This document shows positions 11,591-23,097 of a stretch of 64,000 nt of DNA, one piece after another. Made by a program: the position numbers and the translations under genes. Position 1 is the stretch's first letter. Every line of letters begins with the position of its first letter. This DNA is from Mortierella alpina (lineage: Eukaryota; Mortierellomycota; Mortierellomycetes; Mortierellales; Mortierellaceae). The notes beneath the pieces were generated by a model. That model worked only from the letters and a program-made list of their open reading frames with translations. It made no database searches and was not told the DNA's origin. Location: assembly GCA_029449245.1 (NCBI GenBank), contig JANATF010000006.1:620001-684000 (forward strand), read 5' to 3'.

Positions 11591-11685
11591 CAGCTGTGCT
11601 CACATTAAACAACCCACTCACTCACACTCACACTCACACTCACACACACACACACAACCACAACCATACTACAACCATTTTCAAT

Positions 11686-11970
11686 ATGACCGACAGAATG
11701 CAGAACACCGCCAACTCCTACATCGGAGGCGCCAAGGAAACCGTCGGTAACGCTATCGGCAACTCTAACCTCGCCGCCAGCGGAGCCTCGCAGAAAGCGC
11801 AAGCTGATGCCGCACAGAAGGCTGCCGATGCCAAGACCCACGTCGAGGGTGTCGGACACAACATCCAGGGCACTGCTCAGAAGGCCGTCGGATCCGCCAC
11901 TGGAAACACGACCCTTGAGGCTCGCGGCCACGCCAACGAGGCTCGCGGCGATGTGGAGCGCAAGGTCTAG
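11686..11970 (+). CDS. CsbD-like small stress protein, copy 3
   Basis: Intronless, 94 residues, opening MTDRMQNTANSYIGGAK and ending in GHANEARGDVERKV. Length and opening match copy 1, whereas the middle and C terminus match copy 2, so the three copies look mosaic. This copy has the most complete promoter of the set: inverted repeat, CRE, TATA and an unstructured leader. The protein is Ala-rich and probably alpha-helical, without a targeting signal. It converges with the FYVE gene, with 450 bases between the stops. Confidence 0.85.
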   Translation: MTDRMQNTANSYIGGAKETVGNAIGNSNLAASGASQKAQADAAQKAADAKTHVEGVGHNIQGTAQKAVGSATGNTTLEARGHANEARGDVERKV

Positions 11971-12420
11971 GCCCAGTCCAGCTAGCCATGGAGGCGCTCG
12001 CGCGCTTCACACTTTGTAGAAAAACAAGCAAAAGATGTACAATACAGCGAAGGAAGAAAAAAAAAAGAGTTGACGCATATGAATGATTGATTTATTAAGC
12101 CTAGTTGCTGGGCCTCGATCAACCACCATTAAAAAGAATGTGGTGAGAGGCTCGAAGGAGATGCTGTGGATGAGTAGATGCGATATGCGCTATGGTTTTT
12201 CGTTTCATTTCTTTGTTCGTGTAGACCGATCGTCAAAAGTGAGTGTGCGTAAAGTTTTTTTTTTTTTTTTTGGATGGAAGATAGGAGGACAGGATGGGAA
12301 AGCAGGAAGACGGGCATGAAGGAGAGTCCAAGATCAACAAGCCGATATTGTTGGAGTCCGTTATTCAAGCCGAAGGCATCCGGCGCCCATGGAAGAAGGC
12401 GAGACACATCATCGTCAACA
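11971..12420. other. convergent 3' region, CsbD-like copy 3 / FYVE gene
   Basis: AT-rich sequence with A- and T-runs (near 12055 and 12257-12272) that probably serve 3'-end formation on both sides. No gene seen. Confidence 0.5.
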
Positions 12421-13956
12421 TTAGAAGGTGCTCCAGGACCAGTCGTGAGGAACAGAGGGCATGGGCATGGTAGCTGGGTCTATAGTGGGTATTTAAAGTG
12501 TAGCAAAAGACGGTTAGCTATTACTTTACTACCTCTCGGTCGTCCAGATCTCCTATGGTCGTTTTTACTTTCACGAAACTAAGCTAACCTTGAACAGGTC
12601 GCGTCTTGATGGCAATAGTGTCCGAAGCCGACTTGGGGAGTCGTACGATGTCTATCGCGAAAAGGCATTCAATGTTGGTTATCACACCGTCCGTCAATCC
12701 TGCAGATATACAAACTGTCCTTTTGGTTCCTTTTGCCATCCAAGAGAAAAACACGTCTTGCAAGGGAGAAGTCGTTACCTTCGCGTCCGAGAGTCTCGTT
12801 CAAAGTGCCGTTTCCCGTCTGTCCCAGATATCCTTCTGCTATTTTGCCTGTGTTTTTCCTTGCGTACTCGGGCGACAGCAAGCCTGAGCTCTTGTGGTTC
12901 AGACCCGAGGTCGTCGTAGTGGTTGTGGTCGCCGATGTGTATTCGCCTGTCGGGATAGCGCTGTCAGAGACATGCCCAAACGCACCGCGGACGGTGTGCT
13001 GGCTGGTATAAGTGGTGTTTGTTGTGGTCGGGATCAATCCTTGCCACTGCTCGTAAGACTCGAAGCATCCTATGCAGGCCCTGCTGTTGACACCCATTGC
13101 TGGATTGAAATCCAAGGAATGGTCTAAAGGAATGGCCTTTGAGCAGTGGGCGCTGCAAAAGATGTCGCCGCATCTAAAGGTACAAGGAAGATGCAAGAAA
13201 GGTTAAACAGAGAGAACAGCTTAGTGGAGTGAACAGACATCTGACGAGGAACCAGGGAAGTTTTGCGCCGCCCTTACTTTCTGCAGTGGTGCCTGCGGTC
13301 AAAGAAACCAAACTCTCGCAGACATCCTGGCCATGTGCAGACCTGCGTGCTGCTGTCCGGCTACTCAGGTAGAAAAAAGGCGAATGTCAGTTGGCGCTTC
13401 ATCTCGCGTGCTAGGTCGTTTCTCGCGTCTTGGGCCTTGACTTGTGCACCAATACAAAAGACAGCGGTCGCGATAAAAGGGATACGCGAGTTGATGGGAA
13501 ATAACAAGCCGAGAGCACGTCTGTGCATACCTTCCAGTGGGCGCGACTCGGACCTATTGTGGTGTTCAAGGAATCCACGCCGACACGATTCGAACGATTC
13601 GAACTCATCAGCGGTGCCGAGACAATGCGCTGGTGAGAAGGGTTTACATTTCCACTCTGGCGAGCCCCGGTGCCGTTGCCATTGGCATTGGGTGAGGACA
13701 ATGCCGAGGTCGGTTGGACATTCTTCTGCGAATCCAATCCAGGTGAGGCTTGTTGTTGTTGTTGCTGCTGCTGCTGTTGGAGAAGGCGCTGCTGATGTTC
13801 TCGTTGCTGCTGCTCGAGCACTGCTTGCCGATACTGGGGCGGGAGTTGGGAGTGCTTCGCCTCTATGTCCTTGAGCGTTGGGGGTTCTGTCGAGAGGGGT
13901 GGGTGCTGTTGCTGTTGGAGCTGCTGCTGCTTCTGCTGAGGCTCTGGCTGGGTCAT
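12421..13956 (-). CDS. FYVE zinc-finger protein with poly-Gln N terminus and WSTF tail
   Basis: FYVE fingers bind phosphatidylinositol 3-phosphate on endosomes. Five exons in transcript order: 13956-13531, 13342-13278, 13173-12755, 12699-12589, 12479-12421, giving 359 residues with all phases closed. The first 142 residues are Gln/Pro/Ser-rich. The finger spans about 143-195: VCTWPGCLREFGFF, the basic RRHHCRKC ligand motif, GDIFCSAH, and a C-terminal CxxCFESYEQW. A Thr-rich linker follows, then a separate C-terminal block ending HDWSWSTF. The start was chosen for its good context (CACACCATGA); an in-frame ATG at 14031 has poor context. No other lipid-kinase or Rab domain is seen. Confidence 0.85.
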
Positions 13957-14800
13957 GGTGTGGGTCTTGTCCACTTCACCTCGTGTTAGATGAGTGGGTC
14001 GCTGCTTCTTGGTGAGAGCGTACACGTCCATGAATGGAAGGGCCGGAAAGGGAGAGGGACACAGGTGTGGTTTTGTGATGGGGACGAGGACGGAAAAGGG
14101 TGAGAGAGAGAGAAGTGTGAAGAAACAAAACGAAGGAAGAGGAGTGTGAAATCGGCTACCACCTTTATCAGCGCACAAGTCACACACTCACACACTCACA
14201 CACTCTCACACGCAAAAGAAGTACGCGGAGTAGTTCTTCCCGTCCAGAACACGGGCCAGTGTCGTGCCTCGATGACAGCCCGGTGCCTCAACTATGACAA
14301 AAGAGTGTCTTTGCTCGATAGTTCGGACTTCTAACGAAGAAGCAGTAAAGCGAGCTCAAAGAACAAAAAAAAGCAAGGGGGAAGGGAAGGCTTTTTTTTT
14401 GGATTACGGGCGCGGTAGTCAGTGGTCCTGACACAAATCTAGGGGCACGACACAGTGGCAGCAAGTGTAGTCAATCGAACGGGTCCTGTACTCTGATCTG
14501 GATTGCATGGTCTGCCTGCACAACAAGCGTTCACATCGTCGAAATAACGGGCGGGTGTAAACAACGATCGGGACGAATTATGTCTCCTCCTTCTCCTGGC
14601 TAGCAGGTTCGTTTAAAAATACATGAAAGGCCAACCATACTATAGCGACATAGCGGTCGATCTTACCACCAGAGAAGGGACTCGGATGATCTAAGCGCTC
14701 CTGTGCCTGTGGTACTGAATGATCGTGCATAACAGACAACCTTGCCATCCACTCCACTCCGCGCACCGTGTCCAGAACAAGTGATGTGGTGTTTTATTAG
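13957..14800. other. FYVE gene leader and 3' flank of FKBP gene
   Basis: The left part is the upstream region of the FYVE gene, with a (CACA)n-type tract at about 14174-14213. The right part is the 3' flank of the FKBP gene. A further open stretch on - (14578-14766) resembles no protein known to me. Confidence 0.45.
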
Positions 14801-15437
14801 TTAATCGTGAATCTCCAAGAGCTCCACGTCAAAGATCAGGTTGGAAAGGCCTGGGATTACTGGGGGCATGCCACGAGCACCATACCCATAGTCGTAGGTA
14901 ATGTGGAGCGTGGCGCGCTCGCCCACAGACATTAATGGCACGCCTAGTGTCAAATGTTGCAGGAGGAGTGTTAACGAGCCATTCCCGAGAACACAAAGGC
15001 CCAAAGACATGACTAGCTGTTAATGTATCCAATGGCTATAAAATTTTACCCTTCTCCCAGCCCTTGATAACATGTCCCACGCCGATCTGTGTGACAAAGG
15101 GCTGACCACGGTCCCTCGAAGAGTCGAACTTGCGTCCGTTCTCGAGCTGTATTTAGTCCCATGTAGATCACGGATGTGGACCGCGTACAAAAGTTAGATT
15201 GTGGGCACAGTGTGGTTGAACAGTTCGTTCCCAAGACACTAGGTCAGCTTACCGTTCCAATATCTAAGCATTCCGCACCCATAGCCAAAGAGGATTGTTG
15301 AGTGTTAGCGACGCCAGTCGATCCGTCGCCTCGCATGTGCAATTGCAAGCTCTCTTACAGTGAATGACCACGGTCTGGCCAGGCTTTGGGAAGTTGATGC
15401 CGTCTCCGGGAGTGATGGTGGTCTTTGTGACACCCAT
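14801..15437 (-). CDS. FPR1: FKBP12-type peptidyl-prolyl isomerase
   Basis: Small cytosolic prolyl isomerase; in fungi it is the receptor for FK506 and rapamycin. Four exons in transcript order: 15437-15359, 15263-15253, 15146-15050, 14943-14801, giving 109 residues, the normal size. The pocket residues are recognisable: Tyr in HYIGTLENG, Phe and Asp in [13 protein letters not shown], the VIKGWEKG block with its Trp, and Tyr in [11 protein letters not shown]. The protein ends in [11 protein letters not shown]. The second exon is only 11 nt and supplies YIGT; without it the pocket Tyr and the frame are lost. The promoter gap of 532 bases is shared with MDM34. Confidence 0.93.
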
Positions 15438-15969
15438 GATCGAAAAGGAGCTGTGCAGTCGGGTGAATGGAAGGGAAGAGAGCTGATCAGACAGCGACGC
15501 TGAACACACACACACGGACACACACCTCACAGTCACTTAGCACGAAAACATTCTATTCTGAGCCATCCCTCATCTCACCTCCTGCCTGATGCACCGTTGA
15601 CCAACACACCCTGTCCCCGCCTATCCCCACCTGTCCCACCTGTCCCACCTGTCCAGCCTGGCATTCGGCGCTCTCGATTACACGAGCCTCACACCCCGCC
15701 TACCCATCGGCCTCCTCCAACCGACGCCTGTGCCCCTGGTGCAAACCTGAGGCATCCCAACCAGTCCTGCACCCTGCGCACTTTTACTCTGCACCATCTT
15801 GCTCTCTTCACACGCTGGTCGATGACCCTTCGCGGCCAGAGGGTGGTCTTTTGAAAAAGAAAAAAGGAGAAAAAGAAACAGGAACCTCGCTTCTTCCGCC
15901 GACAGCACTAGATTCTTTTAGTCTTCGGACGACTTCAACAGTCGTCGCTGCACCCATCTGCCTGTCGCC
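15438..15969. other. divergent promoter FPR1 / MDM34
   Basis: The gap holds both 5' flanks. A 9-base tandem (TCCCACCTG, three units) lies at about 15626-15656, and the + strand is C-rich up to 15800. No gene seen. Confidence 0.5.
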
Positions 15970-18462
15970 ATGGCCTTCCGATTCCAGTGGCCCTACTTCT
16001 CGGAGGAATTCATCCAGGAAGCAAAGACTATGCTGACCAATGCTCTCAACAAGGGTAACAAACCAGCTGTCATTGTCGATCACATCACCGTCAAAGAACT
16101 CGATATGGGTACCTTGGTAAGACCGCGGCATGAGGATTAGAACTTTATACCGACTACAAGTACACGATGCCGAGTATAAGACTAAATGACTCGCGTGCTG
16201 CATGTTCTCTCCTTTACGCGCTATAGCCACCAGAGCTCGAGATGCTGGAAATGGGCGAGCTATCAATGGAGCGCTTTCGCGGGATCTTTAAGCTCACATA
16301 CAATGGCGATGCACATATTGTTCTCCAGACTAAAGTCCAGGTAAAAAGCAACAGAAGCCCAGCAAGCGATCCCATGTCCTTCACAGCAACATCTCCTTAC
16401 CGTGATATACTGATCCGTCTCTCCTCCCGTAACTAACTAGGCCAACCCGATGAATGTCAAAAAGACCGACAACCCATCATATACCCGGCGTGGAATTTTA
16501 GCAGCGGATCAGCCTCTTGTTGTGCCTATGCTTCTCAGGATTAGCGACTTCAAGTTGCGGGGCATCATTGTGCTGGTTGTGGACCAGATTAAAGGAATCA
16601 CACTTGTTTTCAAGAACGACCCACTAGAGTCGGTCCTCGTCAGCTCCACGTTCGACAGTATCACGCCCATCCAGCGATTTCTTCAGTCAGAGATTGAAAA
16701 GCAACTTCGCAACCTGTTCCAGGAGGATCTGCCGACCGCTATCCACAATCTATCACAGCAGTTTACCAAGAAGCCCGAAGATGCATCGCGGCAACACTCC
16801 CATGACGATGCACAGGGAAGACCTGGAATTTATGACGGAGGACTAGGAACGCCAATGATCTCTCGAAATCCCTCAAGGCGATCGTCAATGTTGCCTGGCG
16901 CCAAAAAGATACCCGGTCGGACCAGCTCAGAACCAGACCTAAGCATAGGAATATATTATGACGACGATGGATTGGCACCTGTCAGGAAGCCTGCCTCGGC
17001 TACAGTGCGTTCAGAATCACCGGGTTCTGGCTCGCGCCGCGATCCACACACAGAGTACATTGGCGATGCACAACGCGATCTTCTTGAAGAATCCCGCAGC
17101 TACCATGTCAACAACCCGACTCCAGAACGCTCCTCTCGAGGAGTAAGCAGACGATCTTCTCGAGCTTCAGATCAACAGGAGCACTCGGGATTGTTCAATC
17201 ACCCGGTTCAGGATAGATCTGCGCTAGCCCAGCAGGATCCCTTTCAGCCCTCACTCGGAATCGCCGAATCAACTCATCTTGCAAACCAATTCGCAAATTT
17301 GATTCACAGCAACCAAACAATATCGCCTTACGCCCAAAATCTAGAGCACTTTGCCTTTCGTTCTGTCCCACCAAAAAGACCAACATCCGTGCAATACTTT
17401 GGACATAGTTCAACACACAAATCCCAGTCACCTGGAGGCAAGAGTGGACCTGACCCTATCCACGGCCTGGATCTGGCCAATGCTGCGTCAAGAAATATTA
17501 GGAATTATGGTGCAGGATACCCTAACGGATATGGCCAGAGCTCACCAAGGATCTCACATCGCAGGCTCCAAGGAAAAGTTGGGATACGTCGTTATGCCAT
17601 GCAGTTAGGCGCTGGAAATGGTCCGCGGGAGCTGAGTGATCAGGATTCGGATGAATACAACGATGTGGAAGAAGCGCTCTCTGAGGAGGAATACGTTTAC
17701 ATTGAAAAGCCTGGTAGATCGTCAGCGGAGAGCGATCGTGACGAAGCACAGGATGGTCAGCAGTTGAACAGACATCCACTTTCTAAGAAGAGCAGGTCGA
17801 GCCCCTCGGAATCACCATCGTCTGGTTTTTTGCAAACATTCGACGGGCTGTCAACCTCGCCCATCATCCCACACCCATCTACCATGTCAGGATCCCAACT
17901 TACTCACCGGCATCCATCCCATGACTCTAGCTCGGCTCCCGCAGTATCCACAATGCCTGGCGGATTCTCCTCTGCTGTAGATCCTAGGACCTGGACAGAA
18001 TCTAAAAACAGAGTCATTGCGGAGGACCATAGTGTCCGGATAGAATCCAAAGCAACTTCTCATAGACAGACAACGTCTCCGGAGGCCGCGTTGCACAGGA
18101 AGCTGGCAGCCATGCAGTTGAACGATAGCCAGCATCAGAACTCTGCTCCTTTGGCAAAAGCGGCCCCCCTTTCCCCGGCTCAGCTTAATGGCCATTTATT
18201 CAACGATGGACCCAACGCTACGACCCCTGCGATAGCACCGGCGAGTACCACCACGGCGCGGACGTTCAGTAGTACGCAGCGGTACAGTCAGCCGTCGCCA
18301 CGGCTACCCCCTCCTGCGCCCCTGAAGCGGGACAAGCGCAACTCTTCTATTCTAAGCTCCCGTCGAGTCAGCTCTGTAGGCATTGGACTAGGAGTTCTCA
18401 GCAAAGAGGGCGACAAGAGGGCCAAGTCCGCCCTGCCCTCAGGGAATCAAGTCACGTTATAA
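15970..18462 (+). CDS. MDM34: ERMES complex subunit Mdm34
   Basis: Mdm34 is the outer-mitochondrial-membrane SMP-domain subunit of the ER-mitochondria encounter structure, which moves phospholipids. Exons 15970-16116, 16227-16340 and 16441-18462 join in phase 0, giving 760 residues. The start [15 protein letters not shown] and the SMP core (about 1-195: [55 protein letters not shown] in pieces) are diagnostic. The remaining 565 residues are low-complexity, Ser/Pro/Arg-rich with acidic patches. That is a longer tail than yeast Mdm34 (459 residues in all), so regulation or extra contacts may lie there. The Kozak context (GCCATGG) is good. Confidence 0.93.
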
Positions 18463-18748
18463 ACGTTATAAAGCGATTGTTTACTATTTTCCTAGTAGTG
18501 GTCACTTTTTTTTTTTTCCTTCTCTCTCTTGTGCCTGTTCGTTAATGCAGTAGCAGTTGCTTGTGCATTCCATCCTTTCATTTTCCGTTCTCTTTCTCTC
18601 TCTCTGCTGTTCTCATCGCCAAGTCGAGACATTACTCGTTGCTGTATCTCGCTCTCGACATCGTCCCTCACTGTGCCCTTCCTAGCATTAGCTTCAGCCC
18701 CGAGATATCATACTAAAACAGGAAGACATTAGCACAACCCATAAAGAT

Positions 18749-21700
18749 ATGGCCCCAGGACGACAAAGAGGAGGCGGTGGTGGCAACCGCGGCAACGACC
18801 GTAAACCACAAGCCAACAACCACAGCCGAAAGGCCCGCGGTGCCGCTGCCGCCGCAGCATCTGCATCAGGATCCAAATCCAACAAGGCCGTCAAGTCCCT
18901 TTCTAACGTCTTTTCGCTCGACGACGAGGATGAGTCTAAAAGTGCCCGTCGGCGCAAGCAGTACTTGGATGAGGTCGACAACTACGAGTACAATGTTGAC
19001 GAGATTGAGGATGAGGACGATGAGGAGATTGACTCGGACGATGCCTTTGACGAGGAGGACGAGGCCAAGTACGAGAACTTTCAGTTCTATGGATCCAAGG
19101 ATCAGGCCAAGAAGAACAAGAAAAAACAGCAGTTGAAGACTGACAACAAGGTAAGAAACGATCGTCAAAGACAAAGAAGCAGTCGAATGGAGGATCAAAG
19201 AAAAAGGATAACTGTAACTAAATGTATTAAGCGCTTTTCTATGGCTCTATTCATTTCTGGATGCATTTTTCATTTATAGGGCAAGGGCAAAAAGGTCAAG
19301 TCTGAGGACGAGGACATGGCCCAGGATGAAAGTGAGGAAGAAGAAGAGTCAGAAGAAGAAGAGGGTGCAGAATACATGGACATCTCGGAAATGCTGGACC
19401 AGCCAGACGAAGAGGAGGTTGTGCTGCCCAAGAAGACCAAGGTGGTTGGATTTAACGACACTGACAGCGAGGCTGACGACTTCAAGTTTGGTGATGAAGA
19501 CGAGGATGATGAGGACGAGGATGAGGACGACAACGAGGACGAGGAGGAGGATGAAGACGAGGATGAGGATGAGAACATGGACGAGGACGATGAGGTGAAG
19601 GGAGCTGATCTCACTAGCTTTATCGACTCGCTGGAAACTTCGGTCAAGAAGCGTAAGCAGGATGACTCTTCGGCTTCAACCTCAAAGAAGGCTCGCAAGA
19701 ACCTGCGTGAGAGAACCGAGGCATACGACGAATCAGAGTACAACCTTCAAGCCCACCGCTCCTCCGCCGCACACTCTGCCTCTGGCAGCAACAAGAAGAA
19801 GCTCGATATCTTTGATCTTGTCAGCAGCATCCAGGATGAGGCTGGCTTCAGCTCGCTCAAGAAGAACATTCAAGCTCTTGAGAATGGACCCAAGAAGGGC
19901 AAGACCACCGAAACGCTGTCGGCACCACTGCCCAAGATCGTCCAGGATCGCCTGAATCGACAGGCCGCTTACGATGAGTCCAAGAAAGAGGTCTCCAAGT
20001 GGCTGCCCATTGTCCAGAAGAACCGTCAGGCTGAGCACCTGGCCTTCCCTATGAATGCTCCCCCCATGGACTCTCCATCCAGCGCTACACTTGCAAGCAA
20101 GTTTGATGCATCGACACAGATGGAAAAGGAGGTTCAGAGTGTCTTGGTTGAGGGTGGAATGCAGGAGAAGAACCTGATGGAGTACGAGGAGCTGGCGCTG
20201 AACAAGATGTCGACCGAGGAGGTCGAAAAGCGACGTGCCGAGTTGCGCATGATGCGCGACCTGATGTTCCGAGATGAGATCCGAGCCAAGAGAGTCTCAA
20301 AGATCAAGAGCAAGCTGTACCGCAAGATCAAGAAGAAGGAGCGTGAACGCAACGGTCTCACTGCCGAGGAAATGGCCGAGCTGGACCCTCAGCAGGCTCA
20401 TGAGGAACGTCTGTTGGCAGAGCAGAAGCGTGCTCAGGAGCGTATGACCCTCAAGCACAAGAACTCGGGCAAGTGGGCCAAGGACCAGCTCAAGCATGGC
20501 AACTTTGACCCAGAGTCGCGCCAGGCCATCACGGAACAGATTGAGCGCGGTGAGCGTCTGAGGCGCAAGATTCAGGATGTTGACTCTGACGAGGAGCAAT
20601 CTGGCGGCGACAGTGAATACAGCGACTTTGACGACGATGATGTGGAGGGAGTCAAGGAGCGCGCCTTTGATGAGCTGGCTCATGTCGAAGCTCAGCTCGC
20701 CAAGGCTGAGGATGCTGCTATGGAGGCCAAGGTCGGCAAGGGTGTCTTTGCCATGAAGTTTATGCAGGATGCCGCTAAGCGGAGCAAGATCGAGGCCCAG
20801 GCTGCTGCAGAGGAGTTCCGCAAGGAGATGATGGACGAAGACGAGATGAGAGCAGAGTCCAGTGATGACGAATGGCAGTCGGTCACAAAGGGCGCCAAGA
20901 AGGCGGGCAAGAAGGCATCGGCCGAGGCCGAACCTGGAACTGTCATTGGCGCTGGAGGAAGGATGGTATTTGGTAGCACCTCAACCACCCCGATGGATAG
21001 CGATATCGCAAAGGGACAAGAGAAGGCAGTCAAGATGAACAGCGGAGGACAGATCAACAAGGTTGCTCTTTCCGGTGGACATTCGACCAAGGTCGCTGGA
21101 CCCGTAAGTGTGAAGATTGCGGGTACGAGCACAAGGGCAGCCGCAGAGGACAGTGACTCTGATGATGGATCAGCAAACCCTTGGCTTCAGACGGACAAGC
21201 ACCACCAGGGCAAGATTGCACGCAAGAACGACAAGGGCATGACCAAGGACAGCTCCAAGGCCGACAAATTGCAAGCCAAGATGAAGAAGCACAAGGCTGG
21301 CGAGACCGGATCGGATGACGAGGTCCAGATCGATACCAGCTCGTTTTTGACCTTGAGCAAAGACAGCCAGAAGGAGCGTGGACTGCACAAGAACGAACTC
21401 AAGGAGACGGCGACAGAAACCGCAGCAACAGCATCAAAAAAGACGAGCAAGGCAACAAAAGCAGCAGCTGCTGAATCAGGAACTGACGACGACTCGGATG
21501 CCTCGGAAGCTGAGCCAGTGATGGTTCACTCCAAGACCGCAGCAGCTCTTACACAGCGTGACCTGGTGGCCCGTGCTTTTGCAAATGATAACGTTGTGGC
21601 AGAGTTCGAGAAGGAGAAGATGGAGGTAATGGAGGCGGAGCGGCCCAAGGATGTCGACATGACCCTTCCCGGATGGGTAAGTCTTTTCTTTTTGTGTGGA

Positions 21701-22138
21701 GTTTGGAACCAGCGGTCATTTCATGCAATTGCTCCATGCCCCTCCTTGATATTGCTGGCATGAAATCTCATCAGTTGTTGTATCTGTCTGCTACCTGTAT
21801 TTCATTCGTAGGGCTCTTGGGCTGGAAAGGGCGCAAAGAAGAAGAAGAACGTTGTCGTGAAGAAGGCGCAGCCTGGCGATGGTGTCGAGGCGAGCAAGCG
21901 CAAGGATGCCAAGCTGGCGCATGTCATTATCAACGAGAGGCGCGACAAAAAGGCCTCGGCGTATGCGGTAACACAGATCCCCCACCCGTTCAAGACCTGG
22001 GCCCAGTACGAGCAGAGTCTGCGTGCCCCTGTCGGCAAGGAATGGAACACCAACGCTACGTTCCAGAAGATGACTCTGCCCAGAGTCACGACCAAGCTGG
22101 GCAAGATCATCGACCCACTCACCGCACCCTTCAAATAG
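18749..22138 (+). CDS. UTP14: U3 snoRNP / small-subunit processome protein Utp14
   Basis: Utp14 is a component of the SSU processome that activates the helicase Dhr1 during 18S pre-rRNA maturation. Exons 18749-19150, 19280-21676 and 21812-22138 give 1041 residues (phase 0 joins). The N terminus is Gly/Arg/Ala-rich, then two long acidic tracts follow (about residues 145-250). The middle holds the family signature KIKSKLYRKIKKKER and the MTLKHKNSGKWAKD block. The end carries LPGWGSWAGKG, split by the last intron, and the conserved PHPFKTWAQYEQSLRAPVGKEWN in pieces. The stop is only 98 bases from the convergent secreted-protein gene. Confidence 0.93.
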
Positions 22139-22236
22139 AGCCTCTTCCCCCCTCTTCTATATCTTTCTGCATCCTTCCCTTTTTCTCAGCATCTTTCATT
22201 ACTAAAATACAAAAAATGCATTGGTATTACTCCTGT

Positions 22237-23097
22237 CTATTTTGAGGCCGAGGGCATAGGACACCCATGGGCATTGATCTTGAGAGTCTTGCCTTGGAAG
22301 GCTTCTAGAAACGTTTTCTGCTTGTGGTCGACCGTCTTGGCATCGTCGTCGTCATCGTCATCGTTGCCGTCGCCTATGCAGAGTCCGAGTATGCAGATAC
22401 GAAAGCCCTCCGTGGATGAGGATCCTGCGTCGGCCTTGCCCATCGACGGGTCTTTCTGCGATCCCTCACTGAGATCCTGTTTTTGCGTATCTTCAGCCCC
22501 ATTAGCGGGGATTGCGCCAGCAGCCGATGCGGAATCCTTGTCGGTGTCTGCCACCTGTCCATGATGACCTTGCTGGTCCCATATCTAAAAGATCAAGATG
22601 ATATAGGAACGAAGGATGATCGCGTTAGATACCATGGGATGTGTGAGGAAATACACCGTACAATATTTTGGTCGACACTCAATTTTTACCATCTGGTCTC
22701 TGAAAGGCAGTTCCTTGCATCCTTCAGGGACGGGCCTTTTGACATAGCCAACATCCCCATAAAGTGTCAGCTGATTCCAAGGCGCATCCCAAGGATCCTC
22801 TCCATCGCCGGCCTTCTTTTTCTTTTTGTTCTTCTTGGAATCGCCAATGTTGATGCTCACCAGACTTTTGATACGATCCACGGCGGTGGGGCGTTTGGTG
22901 CCATCCTCTTCCTTGTTGACAAAGAAGGTTGCCTTGGTGTAGACGATGCCGTTGCCGACAGGGAAGGTGACCTTTTTGTTGTCGTCGAGTTCAGAGCCGC
23001 CGCTGTTGTCGGAGGCGGGGGCTGGCAGGGCTTCGGCTTTGAGGAGAAGGAGCGATAGAGCGATGCTTGACAAGAGAATGATAGAAGTGACGCGCAT
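22237..23097 (-). CDS. secreted protein of unknown function
   Basis: I do not recognise the family. Two exons in transcript order, 23097-22633 and 22584-22237, join in phase 0 (48-nt intron) and give 270 residues. The first 23 residues are a signal peptide (MRVTSIILLSSIALSLLLLKAEA) with likely cleavage before LPAP. The mature part has a Lys-rich patch (NKKKKKAG), then an ordered-looking core (PWNQLTLYGDVGYVKRP) with Cys residues in GCKELPF, IECRPKYCTVYF and ICILGLCIGDG. A run of seven Asp lies near the C terminus. There is no membrane segment or obvious ER-retention signal. Six Cys in the mature chain suggest disulfides. Confidence 0.7.

Larger units (their letters stand above)
10871..11685. 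other. intergenic region with promoter elements of CsbD-like copy 3
   Basis: This 815-base gap separates copies 2 and 3. Its right end holds, in order, an inverted repeat (11472-11505), a perfect CRE (11558-11565), a TATA box (11583-11590) and an 89-nt G-free leader. The left part (10930-11450) shows nothing coding. Confidence 0.6.

Noticed and set aside
19270-19743. Long Ser-rich open frame on the minus strand
   Set aside because: It is the reverse complement of the GAT/GAG-rich acidic tract of UTP14, which explains both its length and its composition.
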